Assembly: GCA_900469625.1 (NCBI GenBank)
Contig: UBXV01000042.1
Coordinates: forward strand, 148,980-212,979
DNA length: 64,000 nucleotides
Reading direction: 5' to 3'
Source of the DNA: Hyphomicrobiales bacterium
Lineage (GTDB): Bacteria > Pseudomonadota > Alphaproteobacteria > Rhizobiales > Rhizobiaceae
The notes under the pieces were generated by a model, which saw nothing but the letters and a program-made list of their open reading frames with translations, did no database searches and had not been told where the DNA came from. Positions 29,401-40,001 of this stretch are shown here, piece after piece (the stretch's first letter is position 1; each line of letters opens with the position of its first letter). A program made the position numbers and the translations under genes.

Positions 29401-30242
29401 ACCATCTTGGCGGCGCGGCGGGTGGTGCCGCCGGACTTGATGGCGCCGGCTGCGCGGTCGCCGATCTTCAGGAACGACATCAGGCCCGAGGACTTGCCGC
29501 CGCCCGAAAGCCTTTCGCCTTCGCTGCGCAGGTGCGAGAAGTTGGAGCCGGTGCCGGAACCGTACTTGAACAGGCGCGCTTCACGCACCCACAGGTCCAT
29601 GATGCCGCCCTCGTTGACGAGGTCGTCGGCAACCGACTGGATGAAGCAGGCGTGCGGCTGCGGGTGTTCGTAGGCCGACTTGGACTTCGTCAGCTTGCCG
29701 GTAAACGGGTCGACATAGAAGTGGCCCTGGCCGGGCCCGTCGATGCCATAGGCCCAATGAAGGCCGGTGTTGAACCATTGTGGCGAGTTCGGCGCGACGC
29801 GCTGAGTGGCGAGCATATAGGCAAGTTCGTCACGGAAGGCGGAGGCGTCTTCTTCGCTGGCGAAATAGCCGCCCTTCCAGCCCCAATAGGCCCAGGTGCC
29901 GGCCAGGCGATCGAAAACCTGGCGAGCATCGGTTTCGGAGCCGTACTGTTCTTCCTTCGGCAGCGCCTTCAACGCTTCGGTGTCGGGGACCGAGCGCCAG
30001 AGGAAGGAGGGGACATCGTTCTCCTCGACGCGCTTCAGCTTTGCAGGCACGCCGGCCTTGCGAAAATACTTCTGGGCGAGAATGTCGGCCGCGACCTGGC
30101 TGAACTGTGCCGGCACGTCGATATCGGCCAGACGGAAGACAATCGAGCCGTCGGGATTCTTGATCTCACTCGTAGCCTTGCGGAATTCAATCTCCGCATA
30201 GGCGGATTGCCCGGCTTTCGTGAAACGGCGTTCGATCAGCAT
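26448..30242 (-). CDS. nrdJ: adenosylcobalamin-dependent (class II) ribonucleotide reductase
   Basis: The 1264-residue enzyme reduces ribonucleotides to deoxyribonucleotides using a radical from coenzyme B12. Start is ATG 30242 ([13 protein letters not shown]), preceded by AAGGACACGGGA. RNR core blocks are present: [34 protein letters not shown], and [20 protein letters not shown]. The C-terminus ends in a four-cysteine zinc-ribbon (MCTECQNF...CEKCDTCGA) with terminal cysteines for re-reduction, as in other long rhizobial NrdJ proteins. It appears to be transcribed alone, with paired NrdR boxes upstream and a strong terminator downstream. Confidence 0.97.
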   Translation of the reverse strand: MLIERRFTKAGQSAYAEIEFRKATSEIKNPDGSIVFRLADIDVPAQFSQVAADILAQKYFRKAGVPAKLKRVEENDVPSFLWRSVPDTEALKALPKEEQYGSETDARQVFDRLAGTWAYWGWKGGYFASEEDASAFRDELAYMLATQRVAPNSPQWFNTGLHWAYGIDGPGQGHFYVDPFTGKLTKSKSAYEHPQPHACFIQSVADDLVNEGGIMDLWVREARLFKYGSGTGSNFSHLRSEGERLSGGGKSSGLMSFLKIGDRAAGAIKSGGTTRRAAKMVVVDIDHPDIEEYINWKVKEEQKVAALVTGSKVVAKHLKAIMKACVNCEGTDDACYDPKQNPALKREIRAAKQALVPENYVQRVIQFAKQGYKDLEFKTYDTDWDSEAYLTVSGQNSNNSVSIKDDFLRAVEADGDWHLTARKDGRVMKTLKARDLWESISYAAWASADPGLHFNTTMNDWHTSPAAGPIRASNPCSEYMFLDDTACNLASLNLMTFKDAATKRINIADYEHAVRLWTVVLEVSVMMAQFPSREIAELSYEYRTLGLGYANIGGLLMSSGIPYDSTEGRAIAGALTAIMTGVSYATSAEMAAKLGPFPGFAPNRDNMLRVIRNHRRAAYGETTGYEGLSVNPVALIHSENPDQDLVIHAMSAWDKALELGEKHGYRNAQSTVIAPTGTIGLVMDCDTTGIEPDFALVKFKKLAGGGYFKIINRAVPEALRSLGYSESQLAEMEAYAVGHGNLNQAPAINPSTLKAKGFTDEKIEAVNAALKSAFDIKFVFNQWTLGADFLKGTLKVTDEQLAQMDFNLLDHMGFSRKDIEAANIHVCGAMTLEGAPFLKNEHLPVFDCANPCGKIGKRYLSVESHIRMMAAAQPFISGAISKTINMPNEATVEDCKNAYMLSWKLALKANALYRDGSKLSQPLNASLIEDENDEDALEDLIQAPAAAQAVTITEKIVERVIEKVIRAREKLPNRRQGYTQKAVVGGHKVYLRTGEFGDGRLGEIFIDMHKEGAAFRAMMNNFAIAISLGLQYGVPLEEYVEAFTFTKFEPAGMVQGNDAIKNATSILDYVFRELAVSYLGRHDLAHVDTSDFSNTALGKGIQEGKTNLISTGWTRGYKPTIVGGTADRAGEPKGSATAAPARASSTATVTSIAGNTVRKIEQTTSIATSEIVAFKRDYEERAAELAEEIAEETTETVTALFSDKAAAEAASAKADAKKLEAERRARSIMQGYTGNMCTECQNFTMVRNGTCEKCDTCGATSGCS

Positions 30243-30363
30243 TGTCCCGTGTCCTTCGTGTTGAAATGCGCCCGCCACAGACGCACGTGTCCCCGCCTGG
30301 TCGCGGAGGCATTCCGCAGCCAGTCTCAGCTTCCATCCTTAAAGGGAAACCCATCTTTGGGTG

Positions 30364-30411
30364 ACCCTGTATCTTGTGAGATAGGCTGACTGCAAACACT
30401 AAATATAGTAT
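30364..30411 (-). promoter_or_regulatory. tandem NrdR boxes upstream of nrdJ
   Basis: ACACTAAATATAGTAT at 30396-30411 matches the NrdR box (ACACTATATATAGTGT type) at 13 of 16 positions. A second, weaker box (11 of 16) lies at 30364-30379. Their start-to-start distance is 32 bp, about three helical turns, which is the spacing typical of NrdR pairs. On the minus strand TTGCAG-N17-ATACAG lies across them as a possible promoter. Repression by NrdR-ATP/dATP is the expected mode. Confidence 0.75.
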
Positions 30412-30999
30412 CAACAGCTTCTTTTAGCCAGCCAAAACTTGCTCAAGCGGGCTCGGAAATGCGCACAGGTTTCCTCGTTGCGGCTCAAGCGAGAAACCCG
30501 CATTTGCCGCATGTCAGAACCGACGATTTCGTGAAATGAACCGGGCTCAAAACAATCCGGTCTGCCGCCGTCGCAACGTGAAATCCATTAACCGTGAATC
30601 GACCCGGGGCGTCAAGGGGTGGTTTGTGACGGAAGTTTGGGCGCTAGATGTTGTGTGGATCGACTGTGGAAAACGGGGAAAGCGGCCAACGCCTTGAAAA
30701 TCAGGCACTTCGGCAGGTTGCCTGCGACGCTGCCGCAGCGGCAGCCGAAAAATCAAAAATTTGAAGGGTAAAAAAGCATATTATTGGCCTCCCCAGCGGC
30801 AGTCGCGATTGCGCAACCACGGCCGATGTGGGGTGGCGAAAATTGATTCGTTTTCGGATGGTCGCGACGGCTACATTTGGGCCGGAACAGGAGGCGCGGG
30901 CATTGTCCCGCACCTCATGCATTCAAAGCTTATCGCGCTCCAGGCCCTTACATTTGCACGGATCCTATAGAAGGATGCCGCGCATTTTCCGGGCAGGGC
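30412..30999. other. 588-base non-coding region between DUF72 gene and nrdJ promoter
   Basis: I find no gene here. It contains two DnaA-box-like words on the minus strand (TTTTCCACA at 30665-30673 and CGATCCACA at 30654-30662) and a 7-bp hairpin (GCTGCCG/CGGCAGC, 30729-30745) without a T-run. No tRNA fold or confident small-RNA terminator was seen. Confidence 0.5.
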
Positions 31000-31803
31000 C
31001 TAATCGACGCGCTTTTGAAGCTCGCGCGCACCGTTCGGTGCGTTGACCTTGCCTTCCGTGATGAAGAAAACGAACACATCGCGCGGCTCCTTGGCGGCCT
31101 TGCGATCCGGCGCGCTTTTGGCAAGTCCCTCGGGTTCTCCGCCCGCAGCAAAAGTCTTGGCACGTTCGGCCCAGACGTCGAGCTGGTCGGGTGAGTAGCA
31201 GGTCTTGATATCGTCGCTGCCCTTCTGCAGGCGCAGATAGACGAAATCCGCGGTGACATCGGCAATCATGGGATAGTCAGCGTGCTCTGCCAGCACGACG
31301 GCGACCTTGTATTTGTCCAGCAGGTGCACGAACTCAGCTGTCTGGAATGTCGGGTTGCGCACCTCAACCACATGCCGAAGCGGCAGCCCGTCCTGCTTTT
31401 CAGGCAAGAGCTTGAGAAATCCTTCGAAATCCTCAGGCTCGAACTTCTTGGTCGGCGCGAACTGCCACAGGATCGGCCCGAGATGGGGGCCGAGTTCGGT
31501 CAGTCCCTGCGTCAGGAATTTCTGCATGGATTCACCGGCTTCGGCGAGAACCTTGCGGTTGGTGACGAAGCGGCTGGCCTTCAGCGAGAAGACGAAATCC
31601 TCCGGCACTTCGGCGGCCCATCGGGCGAAGGTCTCAGGCTTCTGCGACGAGTAATAGGTGCCGTTGACTTCGATTGCCCGCAATTCCTTGGACGCATATT
31701 CGAGCTGCCGCTTCTTCGACAGCGTGTCTGGGTAGAACGTTCCCTCCCAGGGCTCGAACGTCCAACCGCCAATACCGACACGGATCTTTCCGGATTTCGT
31801 CAT
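31000..31803 (-). CDS. DUF72 (YecE-like) TIM-barrel protein
   Basis: A 267-residue cytoplasmic protein with the DUF72 hallmarks: IGIGGWTFEPW-type N-terminus (VGIGGWTFEPWEGTFYP), EVNGTYYSSQKPETF, FSLKASRFVTN, LGPILWQFAP, and VEVRNPTF. The family adopts a TIM barrel and has no settled biochemical function; metal binding has been suggested. The ATG has a strong GAGGAGG site. It follows the uvrA/acetyltransferase unit on the same strand after 41 bases and may be part of it. Confidence 0.9.
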   Translation of the reverse strand: MTKSGKIRVGIGGWTFEPWEGTFYPDTLSKKRQLEYASKELRAIEVNGTYYSSQKPETFARWAAEVPEDFVFSLKASRFVTNRKVLAEAGESMQKFLTQGLTELGPHLGPILWQFAPTKKFEPEDFEGFLKLLPEKQDGLPLRHVVEVRNPTFQTAEFVHLLDKYKVAVVLAEHADYPMIADVTADFVYLRLQKGSDDIKTCYSPDQLDVWAERAKTFAAGGEPEGLAKSAPDRKAAKEPRDVFVFFITEGKVNAPNGARELQKRVD

Positions 31804-31844
31804 CCCATCCTCCTCATGGCGGCACAGTCAGGCCGCATGTCAAT

Positions 31845-32370
31845 TTACCCGGACGCCATCTGCCCGGCGGGCTTGGCCATATCCACGAGCATCCATCCTG
31901 GCCGATAGGGGTTCGCCCTGCGACCCGTTTCTTGAAAGCCATAGGCGCGATAGAGCGCGATAGAGCGCGATGTTCCGCTCCATCCGCGCATTGGTATAGA
32001 GCCGCACCTCCGGCACACCCCATTCGACGGCCTGCGCATCCACAAAGCGCAGCAGCGTGATCCCGAGGCCTTGCCCCTGGAAGGACGGTGAGACTGCGAG
32101 GCTGAAGATCAAGATGTGATCCGCGTGCCGCTCGATGACGGCAAGGGCAGAAACAACACGACCATCGTCACGAAGCCAGACTTCGCCTCGCGCTATGCGC
32201 GGCGCATAGTCCTCGGTCACCGGCAAGGGCGGCCCGCCAAGCAGGGCAGTGTAGGGCGCGTAGGCCGCAGCGGTGATGTCGCGCACGACCGGCATGTCGT
32301 TCATCGTCGCCGGCTGCATCATCGCGAGACCGGCAACAGGATCGTTCTTCCCGGTCGGTGCCAGGTTCAC
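31845..32370 (-). pseudogene. GNAT acetyltransferase frameshifted by a 10-bp tandem duplication
   Basis: The frame starts at GTG 32370, overlapping the uvrA stop by four bases (GTGA), so it is translationally coupled to uvrA. Motif A (SPSFQGQGLGITLLRFV) is intact. At 31951-31970 the decamer TAGAGCGCGA occurs twice in a row. As read, the protein changes from NIALYRA into LSRLWLSRNGSQ and ends at 31840. Removing one copy restores NIALYRAYGFQETGRRANPY, the canonical GNAT C-terminus, ending at 31845. The original gene was therefore ~172 residues. The defect may be a true mutation, a switchable tract or an assembly error. Confidence 0.85.
31951..31970. repeat. 10-bp tandem duplication causing frameshift
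   Basis: TAGAGCGCGA at 31951-31960 is repeated exactly at 31961-31970, and an imperfect third unit (ATAGGCGCGA) precedes it. Ten bases is one more than a multiple of three, so each gain or loss changes the reading frame. Confidence 0.97.
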
Positions 32371-35288
32371 TCGGCTGCCTCGACCTTTTTCATCGGGCGA
32401 CGCTCCAGGAGCTCCTTCAGGAACTGGCCGGTGTAGGAGCGCGGCTCTTTGACCACTTCTTCCGGCGTACCCTTGGCGATGACTTCGCCGCCGCCGTCGC
32501 CGCCTTCGGGACCGAAGTCGATGACCCAGTCGGCTGTCTTGATCACCTCGAGATTGTGCTCGATGACCACGACCGAATTGCCCTGGTTGACGAGTTCATG
32601 CAGAACTTCAAGAAGCTTCGCCACATCATGGAAATGCAGGCCTGTTGTCGGCTCGTCGAGGATATAGAGCGTGCGTCCGGTCGAACGCTTGGACAGTTCC
32701 TTGGCGAGCTTGACGCGCTGGGCCTCGCCGCCCGATAGCGTGTTTGCCTGCTGTCCGACCTTGATGTAGCCGAGACCCACCTGGTTCAGCGTTACCAGCT
32801 TGTCGCGCACAGCCGGAACCGCGGCAAAGAACTCGACACCTTCCTCGACGGTCATGTCGAGCACGTCGGCAATCGACTTGCCCTTGAAGTGTACATCGAG
32901 GGTTTCGCGATTGTATCTCTTGCCGTGGCAGACGTCGCAGGTGACGTAGACATCCGGCAGGAAGTGCATCTCGATCTTGATGACGCCGTCGCCCTGGCAG
33001 GCTTCGCAACGCCCACCCTTGACGTTGAAGGAGAAGCGACCGGGCTGGTAGCCGCGGGCTTTGGCTTCCGGCAATCCGGCGAACCAGTCGCGGATCGGCG
33101 TGAAGGCGCCGGTATAGGTCGCCGGGTTGGAGCGGGGCGTGCGGCCGATCGGCGACTGGTCGATGTCGATGACCTTGTCGATATGCTCGAAGCCGTCGAT
33201 GCGGTCGTGTTCGGCCGGGTTTTCCCGCGCGCCCATGATCCGGCGGGCAGCCGCCTTGTAAAGCGTCTCGATCAGGAATGTGGACTTGCCGCCACCGGAG
33301 ACGCCGGTCACAGCCGTGAAGATGCCGAGCGGTATCGACGCCGTGACGTTTTTCAGATTGTTGGCGCGGGCGCCGACGACGGTGATTTCCTTTTTTTTCT
33401 TCGGCTTGCGGCGCTCGCTGGGCACAGCAACCGACAGTTCGCCTGATAGATACTTGCCGGTCAGCGACTTCGGATTGGACATGATGTCGGCAGGCGAGCC
33501 TTGCGCGATGACCTCACCACCGTGAATACCGGCGGCAGGGCCAATATCGACGACATAGTCTGCCGTCAGGATGGCGTCCTCGTCGTGTTCGACGACGATC
33601 ACAGTATTGCCGATATCGCGCAGATGGCGCAGCGTCTCGAGCAGGCGGGCGTTGTCACGCTGGTGCAGGCCGATCGACGGCTCATCGAGCACGTAGAGAA
33701 CGCCCGTGAGGCCCGAGCCGATCTGCGACGCCAGCCGGATGCGCTGGCTTTCACCGCCAGACAGCGTGCCGGAATTGCGCGACAGGCTGAGATATTCCAG
33801 ACCGACATCGTTGAGGAAGCGCAACCGGTCGCGGATTTCCTTGAGGATGCGAACAGCGATTTCATTCTGCTTGGTGTTCAGACGCTCCGGCAAGCCCTCG
33901 AACCAGTCACGGGCGACGCGGATCGACATTTCGGTGATCTGGCCGATGTGCAGCGTGTCGATCTTGACGGCAAGCGCCTCCGGCTTCAGGCGGAAACCGG
34001 CGCAGGCCGGGCAGGGCGCTGCCGACATGTAGCGCTCGATCTCCTCGCGCGCCCAGGCGCTGTCGGTTTCCTTCCAGCGACGCTCGAGATTGGGCACGAT
34101 GCCCTCGAAATTCTTGGTGGTGTTGTAGGAACGCGCGCCGTCTTCATAATGGAAGACGATCTTCTCTTCCGTGCCATGCAGGATCGCGTTCTGCGCGGAG
34201 GAAGACAGCTCATTCCAGCGGCTGCCAAGCTTGAAACCGAAGACCTTGCCGAGCGCCTCAAGCGTCTGGTTGTAGTAGGGCGACGAGGATTTGGCCCATG
34301 GGGCGATGGCACCGTCGCGCAGCGTGCGGTGTTCCTCCGGCACGATCAGCGCCGTGTCGATCTTCTGCTGGCTGCCGAGACCATCGCAGGTCGGGCAGGC
34401 ACCGAAGGGGTTGTTGAACGAAAACAGCCGCGGCTCGATCTCGGAAATGGTAAAGCCCGAGACCGGGCAGGCGAACTTTTCCGAAAACAGCACGCGCTCG
34501 TGCGTTTCGTTGAGCGACTTGTTGGCCGAGCCGCCGGCGGCCGTCTCTTCCGGGGGCAGCGGCTTGTCGGCAAATTCGGCAACAGCCAGACCGTCGGCCA
34601 GCGTCAGGCAGGTCTCCAGGCTGTCGGCGAGGCGCGAGGCGAGATCCGGCCGCACGACGACGCGGTCGACGACGACGTCGATGTCGTGCTTGTACTTCTT
34701 GTCGAGGGCGGGCACCTCGGCGATTTCATAGAAGGTGCCGTCGACCTTGACGCGCTGGAAACCCTTCTTCATCAGCTCGGCGAGTTCCTTCTTGTACTCG
34801 CCCTTGCGGCCGCGAACGAGCGGCGCAAGAATATAAAGCCGCGTGCCCTCACCGAAGGCGAGCACCCGGTCGACCATCTGGCTGACCGTCTGGCTTTCGA
34901 TCGGAAGCCCCGTCGCCGGCGAATAGGGCACGCCGACGCGCGCGAACAGCAGGCGCATGTAGTCGTAGATCTCGGTGACCGTGCCGACCGTCGAGCGCGG
35001 ATTGCGCGAGGTCGTCTTCTGCTCGATCGAAATCGCCGGCGACAGGCCGTCGATCTGGTCGACATCCGGCTTCTGCATCATCTCCAGGAACTGGCGCGCA
35101 TAGGCAGACAGGCTCTCGACATAACGGCGCTGGCCTTCGGCATAGATCGTATCGAAGGCGAGCGACGACTTGCCGGAGCCGGAAAGCCCCGTCATCACGA
35201 TCAGCTTGTTGCGCGGCAGATCGAGGTCGATGCCCTTGAGATTGTGCTCGCGCGCGCCACGAATGGAGATGGTCTTGAGTTCGCTCAT
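32367..35288 (-). CDS. uvrA: excinuclease ABC subunit A
   Basis: A 973-residue UvrA, the damage-sensing ATPase of nucleotide excision repair that loads UvrB on DNA. Two ABC modules are visible: Walker A motifs GLSGSGKSS and GVSGGGKST, signatures [12 protein letters not shown] and [12 protein letters not shown], and Walker B blocks [10 protein letters not shown] and [10 protein letters not shown]. Zinc sites are CPACAGF and CEACQGDG...CDVCHGK. An A8 run on the coding strand (33391-33398) encodes part of PKKKKE. It is divergent from ssb with a LexA box between, and its stop overlaps the acetyltransferase start. Confidence 0.97.
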   Translation of the reverse strand: MSELKTISIRGAREHNLKGIDLDLPRNKLIVMTGLSGSGKSSLAFDTIYAEGQRRYVESLSAYARQFLEMMQKPDVDQIDGLSPAISIEQKTTSRNPRSTVGTVTEIYDYMRLLFARVGVPYSPATGLPIESQTVSQMVDRVLAFGEGTRLYILAPLVRGRKGEYKKELAELMKKGFQRVKVDGTFYEIAEVPALDKKYKHDIDVVVDRVVVRPDLASRLADSLETCLTLADGLAVAEFADKPLPPEETAAGGSANKSLNETHERVLFSEKFACPVSGFTISEIEPRLFSFNNPFGACPTCDGLGSQQKIDTALIVPEEHRTLRDGAIAPWAKSSSPYYNQTLEALGKVFGFKLGSRWNELSSSAQNAILHGTEEKIVFHYEDGARSYNTTKNFEGIVPNLERRWKETDSAWAREEIERYMSAAPCPACAGFRLKPEALAVKIDTLHIGQITEMSIRVARDWFEGLPERLNTKQNEIAVRILKEIRDRLRFLNDVGLEYLSLSRNSGTLSGGESQRIRLASQIGSGLTGVLYVLDEPSIGLHQRDNARLLETLRHLRDIGNTVIVVEHDEDAILTADYVVDIGPAAGIHGGEVIAQGSPADIMSNPKSLTGKYLSGELSVAVPSERRKPKKKKEITVVGARANNLKNVTASIPLGIFTAVTGVSGGGKSTFLIETLYKAAARRIMGARENPAEHDRIDGFEHIDKVIDIDQSPIGRTPRSNPATYTGAFTPIRDWFAGLPEAKARGYQPGRFSFNVKGGRCEACQGDGVIKIEMHFLPDVYVTCDVCHGKRYNRETLDVHFKGKSIADVLDMTVEEGVEFFAAVPAVRDKLVTLNQVGLGYIKVGQQANTLSGGEAQRVKLAKELSKRSTGRTLYILDEPTTGLHFHDVAKLLEVLHELVNQGNSVVVIEHNLEVIKTADWVIDFGPEGGDGGGEVIAKGTPEEVVKEPRSYTGQFLKELLERRPMKKVEAAE

Positions 35289-35414
35289 CGGAAGCCAGCT
35301 TTTGCATGTCTGTTGGAAAGCCCCTATGTAATGACGCTAACGCCCATGTCGAGGCGCAATCGGCAAAACTGGTGGCCATTTCGATTCGGTTGACAGGATC
35401 ATAGGCAAATACTA

Positions 35415-35429
35415 GAACAAATAAAGAAC
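35415..35429. promoter_or_regulatory. alphaproteobacterial LexA (SOS) box between uvrA and ssb
   Basis: GAAC (35415-35418), seven bases, GAAC (35426-35429): the direct-repeat operator GTTC-N7-GTTC known for LexA of alphaproteobacteria. It lies 127 bases upstream of uvrA and 140 upstream of ssb, so both could be induced by DNA damage. Confidence 0.85.
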
Positions 35430-35568
35430 AAACATTGCGCAAATCGACTAAATCTGTTGTGGATTATGCATGATGCGGGGCGTATCCGCGGCAACGGACC
35501 GCTAAGATGCGCGCTCTTGAAATTCGAAAGCCGCGTCGGTGGCGCGGCAAAACCACGGGAAAAGCAAT

Positions 35569-36114
35569 ATGGCTGGTAGCGTCAACAAGGTGATCTTGGT
35601 CGGAAACGTCGGGGCAGACCCGGAAATCCGGCGCACGCAGGACGGCCGGCCGATCGCCAACCTGCGCATCGCCACATCGGAAACCTGGCGCGACCGCAAC
35701 AGCGGCGAACGCCGCGAGAAGACCGAATGGCATACCGTGGTGGTCTTCAACGAGGGCCTCTGCAAGGTGGTAGAGCAGTACGTCAAGAAGGGCGCCAAGC
35801 TCTATATCGAAGGTGCGCTGCAGACCCGCAAGTGGCAGGACCAGACCGGCAACGACCGTTACTCGACCGAAATCGTGCTTCAGGGCTTCAACTCGACGCT
35901 GACCATGCTTGACGGTCGCGGCGAGGGCGGTGGCGGCGGCGTCAGCCGTGGCGGCGGAAGCGATTTCGGCGGCGCCAGCAGTGGTGGCTACGACGACTAC
36001 GACCAGCAGCCGCGCCAGTCTTCCGGCGGCGGACGCTCGGGCGGCGGCCAGGGTGGTCAGGGCAGCCAGGGCGGCAACTTCTCGCGTGACCTCGACGACG
36101 ACATCCCGTTCTGA
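35569..36114 (+). CDS. ssb: single-stranded DNA-binding protein
   Basis: A 181-residue SSB with start ATG 35569 (MAGSVNKVILVGNVG). Residues ~5-110 form the OB fold with the usual NVGADPEIR, TEWHTVVVF and LYIEGALQTRKWQD blocks. A long Gly/Ser/Gln-rich disordered linker follows, and the acidic tip DLDDDIPF is the docking site for repair and replication partners. It is divergent from uvrA across the LexA box. Confidence 0.97.
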   Translation: MAGSVNKVILVGNVGADPEIRRTQDGRPIANLRIATSETWRDRNSGERREKTEWHTVVVFNEGLCKVVEQYVKKGAKLYIEGALQTRKWQDQTGNDRYSTEIVLQGFNSTLTMLDGRGEGGGGGVSRGGGSDFGGASSGGYDDYDQQPRQSSGGGRSGGGQGGQGSQGGNFSRDLDDDIPF

Positions 36115-36186
36115 TCGACGCACTCAGCGTCACGAACGTCTCTGCGCGTGCCGCGACAACAGGAGCCGATCACCATCATTACATCA

Positions 36187-36210
36187 AAAGGGCCGGAAAA
36201 CCGGCCCTTT
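36187..36210. terminator. bidirectional terminator between ssb and marC
   Basis: AAAGGGCCGG and CCGGCCCTTT form a perfect 10-bp stem with an AAAA loop; the A- and T-rich ends give a U-run on either strand. Confidence 0.88.
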
Positions 36211-36253
36211 CTGCGTTCATTCGAACGCTCGGTCTGTTGAAATCTCGATTGTC

Positions 36254-36883
36254 TCACATGGCCATTGCCGATTTCACGCCATCGACCACGAACTGCACGG
36301 CCAGCGCCGCCAGGATGACGCCGAGCAGGCGGGTGAGGATCGCACGGCCGGTAACGCCAAGGAAACGATCGATGCGCTCTGCGATGACGAGCGCCAGGAA
36401 CAGGCTAAACATCGACAGCGCGATGACGATCAGCAGCTGCGTGCGCTCGACCGCCGTCGGGAACGAGCCGGCGAGCAGGATCGTCGCCGAGATCGCGCCC
36501 GGTCCGGCGATCAGCGGCAGGGCGAGCGGGAACACCGCGATATTGTGGATGTGGTCCTTGATCGTCGCATTCTCGCCGGTCTTTTCCTTGCGCTCCTGAC
36601 GCTTCTCGAAAATCATCTCGAAGGCAATCCAGAACAGAAGCAGGCCACCGGCGATGCGGAAGGCGCCGATCGAGATGCCGAGCAGCCCGAGGATGCCGTT
36701 GCCGAAGACGGCGAAGGCGGCAAGGATGAAGAAGGCGATGAGCGAGCCGCGCGTCGCCACCTGACGGCGTTCCTGCCGGCTGAGACCGACGGTGAGGCTC
36801 AGGAAGATCGGGGCGAGCCCCGGCGGATCGAGCGTGACCAAAAGCGTCGTAAGTGCGTTGACCAGGAGGTCGACATTGAACAT
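36254..36883 (-). CDS. MarC/NAAT family integral membrane protein
   Basis: A ~209-residue protein with six hydrophobic segments and the MarC hallmarks TLDPPGLAPIFLSLT near the N-terminus and PLALPLIAGPGAISATILLA in the middle. The start is the ATG of MFNVDLLVNAL; the longer frame upstream has no ribosome site. MarC was once linked to antibiotic resistance, but that has been withdrawn; no substrate is established, although some relatives move amino acids. It converges on ssb, sharing a terminator. Confidence 0.88.
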   Translation of the reverse strand: MFNVDLLVNALTTLLVTLDPPGLAPIFLSLTVGLSRQERRQVATRGSLIAFFILAAFAVFGNGILGLLGISIGAFRIAGGLLLFWIAFEMIFEKRQERKEKTGENATIKDHIHNIAVFPLALPLIAGPGAISATILLAGSFPTAVERTQLLIVIALSMFSLFLALVIAERIDRFLGVTGRAILTRLLGVILAALAVQFVVDGVKSAMAM

Positions 36884-37205
36884 CCGTTTCCCCTTCCGGA
36901 TTGTCTCGTGCCCCGGGTATTCCCGGTGACAGGACGGCATTGTTAGGCATGCGAGGGGGGCTTGGGAAGGGGTTGGTGGCCAAAGCTTGAGCAATAGCTT
37001 AATGAGGGGATGACGGAACGTTCTCGCAGCCGTTCAGGCCCGGCAGCCGACTTTGTCTCCAGCACTTCCGATTTCCGCCGCAATGCCCTAGAAAAGCCTG
37101 CTCCGACGGCAAAAGACTGTTCACAACCACGGGCCAAAATTGGCGCTGAGAGGCGCATTCCGCTATAAATATCCGACTGATTCTGAACAAAGATCGTGAT
37201 CACAA
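36884..37205. other. 322-base divergent region between marC and gyrA
   Basis: It must carry the gyrA promoter. I see no ORF with a ribosome site, RNA fold or clear operator. The last 40 bases are AT-rich (TATAAATATCCG near 37163), a possible gyrA core promoter. Confidence 0.45.
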
Positions 37206-39983
37206 TTGACTGAGCAAAGCACTCCGGGCGGCGGAAAGACTCCGCCAGGCATCGAGCCGATTTCCATCATCGAGGAAATGCAGCGGTCCTATCTCGATTA
37301 CGCGATGAGCGTTATCGTCAGCCGCGCGCTTCCAGACGTGCGTGACGGTCTTAAACCCGTTCACCGCCGCATCCTCTACGGGATGAGCGAGCTCGGCATC
37401 GATTGGAACAAGAAATACGTCAAATGCGCCCGCGTCACCGGCGACGTGATGGGTAAGTATCACCCGCACGGCAACTCGGCGATCTATGATGCGCTGGCGC
37501 GCATGGCACAGGACTGGTCGCTGCGGTTGCCGCTGATCGACGGTCAGGGCAACTTCGGTTCCGTCGACGGCGATCCGCCGGCGGCAGAACGCTACACCGA
37601 ATGCCGCCTGCAGAAGGCTGCGCACTCGCTGCTCGACGACCTCGACAAGGAAACGGTCGATTTCCGCGACAACTACGACGGCACGCTGAGCGAGCCGGTG
37701 GTGGTGCCCGCGAAGTTCCCGAACCTGCTGGTCAACGGCGCCGGAGGCATCGCGGTCGGCATGGCGACCAACATTCCGCCGCACAACCTCGTCGAAGTCA
37801 TCAATGGCTGTATCGCACTGATCGACAACCCGGCGATCGAACTGCCGGAACTGATGGAAATCATCCCCGGACCGGACTTTCCGACCGGCGCGCTCATCCT
37901 CGGCCGTTCGGGCATCCGCTCGGCCTACGAGACCGGCCGTGGCTCGGTCATCATGCGCGGCCGTGCGCATATCGAGCCGATGCGCGGCGATCGCGAACAG
38001 ATCATCATCACCGAGATTCCCTTTCAGGTGAACAAGGCGACGATGATCGAGAAGATGGCCGAACTGGTGCGCGACAAGCGCATCGAGGGCATCTCGGACC
38101 TGCGCGACGAATCCGACCGCCAGGGCTACCGCGTCGTCGTCGAATTGAAGCGCGACGCAAATGCCGACGTCATCCTGAACCAGCTCTACCGTTATACGCC
38201 GCTGCAGTCGTCCTTCGGCTGCAACATGGTGGCGCTCAACGGCGGCAAGCCGGAACAGATGACGCTGCTCGACATGCTCAGGGCATTCGTCTCCTTCCGC
38301 GAAGAAGTCGTTAGCCGGAGAACAAAGTACCTCCTGCGCAAGGCGCGCGACCGCGCTCACGTCCTGGTCGGTCTTGCCATCGCCGTCGCCAACATCGACG
38401 AAGTGATCAAGCTGATCCGGCAGGCGCCCGATCCGCAGACCGCGCGCGAACAGCTGATGGAGCGTCGCTGGCCGGCGCACGACGTCGACAGCCTCATCCG
38501 GCTGATCGACGATCCGCGTCACCGGATCAACGAAGACAACACCTACAACCTGTCGGAAGAACAGGCGCGCGCCATTCTCGACCTGCGTCTGCAGCGCCTG
38601 ACAGCGCTTGGCCGCGACGAAATCGGCGACGAACTCAACAAGATCGGCGAGGAAATCAAGGATTACCTCGACATCCTGTCGTCGCGCCTGCGCATCATGA
38701 CGATCGTCAAGGACGAACTAACGGCCATCAGCCAGGAGTTCGGCACGCCACGTCGCAGCGAGATCGCCGAAGGCGGTCCCGACATGGACGATGAGGACCT
38801 GATCGCCCGCGAAGACATGGTCGTGACTGTCTCGCATCTCGGCTACATCAAGCGCGTCCCGCTGACGACCTATCGCGCGCAGCGTCGCGGCGGCAAGGGC
38901 CGTTCGGGCATGTCGACCAGGGACGAAGATTTCGTTACCCGGCTATTCGTTGCCAATACCCATACGCCAATCCTGTTCTTCTCTTCGCGTGGCATCGTCT
39001 ACAAGGAGAAGGTCTGGCGTCTACCGATCGGCACGCCGCAATCGCGCGGCAAGGCGCTGATCAACATGCTTCCGCTGGAAGCGGGTGAACGCATCACCAC
39101 GATCATGCCGCTGCCCGAGGACGAAACGACGTGGGAAAACCTCGACGTGATGTTCTCGACCACACGCGGCACGGTTCGCCGCAACAAGCTGTCGGACTTC
39201 GTCCAGGTCAACCGTAACGGCAAGATCGCGATGAAGCTCGACGAGGCTGGCGACGAGATCCTTTCGGTCGACACCTGTACCGAACATGACGACGTCATGC
39301 TGACGACGGCGCTCGGCCAGTGCATTCGCTTCCCCGTCGACGACGTGCGTGTCTTTGCCGGGCGCAATTCGATCGGCGTGCGCGGCATCAACCTTGCCGA
39401 CGGCGACCGCATCATCTCGATGGCCATCCTCGGCCATGTCGATGCGGAGCCATGGGAGCGCGCGGCCTATCTGAAGCGTGCGGCTGCCGAGCGGCGCACG
39501 ACGAATGGCGACGAAGAAGAAATCGCTCTGGTTGGCGAAGAAGTTACCGAGGGCGGCGAACTCAGCAATGAGCGTTACGAAGAGCTGAAGGCACGTGAAC
39601 AGTTCGTGCTGACGGTTTCGGAGAAGGGCTTCGGCAAGCGTTCATCGTCCTACGACTTCCGCACCTCGGGTCGTGGCGGCAAGGGCATCCGCGCCACCGA
39701 TACGTCGAAGACGGCTGAAATCGGCCAGCTGGTCGCCACCTTCCCGATCGAAGACAACGACCAGATCATGCTCGTTTCCGACGGCGGCCAGCTGATCCGC
39801 GTTCCGATCAATGGCGTCCGGCTTGCAAGCCGCGCCACCAAGGGCGTGACGATCTTCTCGACGGCAAAGGACGAAAAGGTCGTCTCGGTCGAACGCATCA
39901 GCGAGCCGGAAGGTGACGAAGAGGGCGAGGACCTGGTGGCGGCCGAAAATGGCGCACCGGAAACACCTGAAGCCGAAGCCTGA
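37206..39983 (+). CDS. gyrA: DNA gyrase subunit A
   Basis: A 925-residue GyrA starting at TTG 37206 ([14 protein letters not shown] when translated). The catalytic Tyr is in [10 protein letters not shown]. In the quinolone region [19 protein letters not shown] the serine and aspartate equivalent to E. coli S83 and D87 are present, so no standard resistance change is seen; the D82 position is Asn. The C-terminal beta-pinwheel carries the GyrA-box-like QRRGGKGR block, and the tail is acidic ([20 protein letters not shown]). It works with GyrB (not in this window). Confidence 0.97.
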   Translation: MTEQSTPGGGKTPPGIEPISIIEEMQRSYLDYAMSVIVSRALPDVRDGLKPVHRRILYGMSELGIDWNKKYVKCARVTGDVMGKYHPHGNSAIYDALARMAQDWSLRLPLIDGQGNFGSVDGDPPAAERYTECRLQKAAHSLLDDLDKETVDFRDNYDGTLSEPVVVPAKFPNLLVNGAGGIAVGMATNIPPHNLVEVINGCIALIDNPAIELPELMEIIPGPDFPTGALILGRSGIRSAYETGRGSVIMRGRAHIEPMRGDREQIIITEIPFQVNKATMIEKMAELVRDKRIEGISDLRDESDRQGYRVVVELKRDANADVILNQLYRYTPLQSSFGCNMVALNGGKPEQMTLLDMLRAFVSFREEVVSRRTKYLLRKARDRAHVLVGLAIAVANIDEVIKLIRQAPDPQTAREQLMERRWPAHDVDSLIRLIDDPRHRINEDNTYNLSEEQARAILDLRLQRLTALGRDEIGDELNKIGEEIKDYLDILSSRLRIMTIVKDELTAISQEFGTPRRSEIAEGGPDMDDEDLIAREDMVVTVSHLGYIKRVPLTTYRAQRRGGKGRSGMSTRDEDFVTRLFVANTHTPILFFSSRGIVYKEKVWRLPIGTPQSRGKALINMLPLEAGERITTIMPLPEDETTWENLDVMFSTTRGTVRRNKLSDFVQVNRNGKIAMKLDEAGDEILSVDTCTEHDDVMLTTALGQCIRFPVDDVRVFAGRNSIGVRGINLADGDRIISMAILGHVDAEPWERAAYLKRAAAERRTTNGDEEEIALVGEEVTEGGELSNERYEELKAREQFVLTVSEKGFGKRSSSYDFRTSGRGGKGIRATDTSKTAEIGQLVATFPIEDNDQIMLVSDGGQLIRVPINGVRLASRATKGVTIFSTAKDEKVVSVERISEPEGDEEGEDLVAAENGAPETPEAEA

Positions 39984-40001
39984 TAGACTGCTTCAATGAA
40001 C

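Noticed and set aside
28254..30389. 711-codon plus-strand frame
   Set aside because: Antisense shadow of nrdJ, as is the frame at 26025-28235.
30729..30745. 7-bp hairpin GCTGCCG/CGGCAGC as terminator or small RNA
   Set aside because: No T-run or promoter; too short to support an RNA gene.
33501..35393. 630-codon plus-strand frame
   Set aside because: Antisense shadow of uvrA; no motifs.
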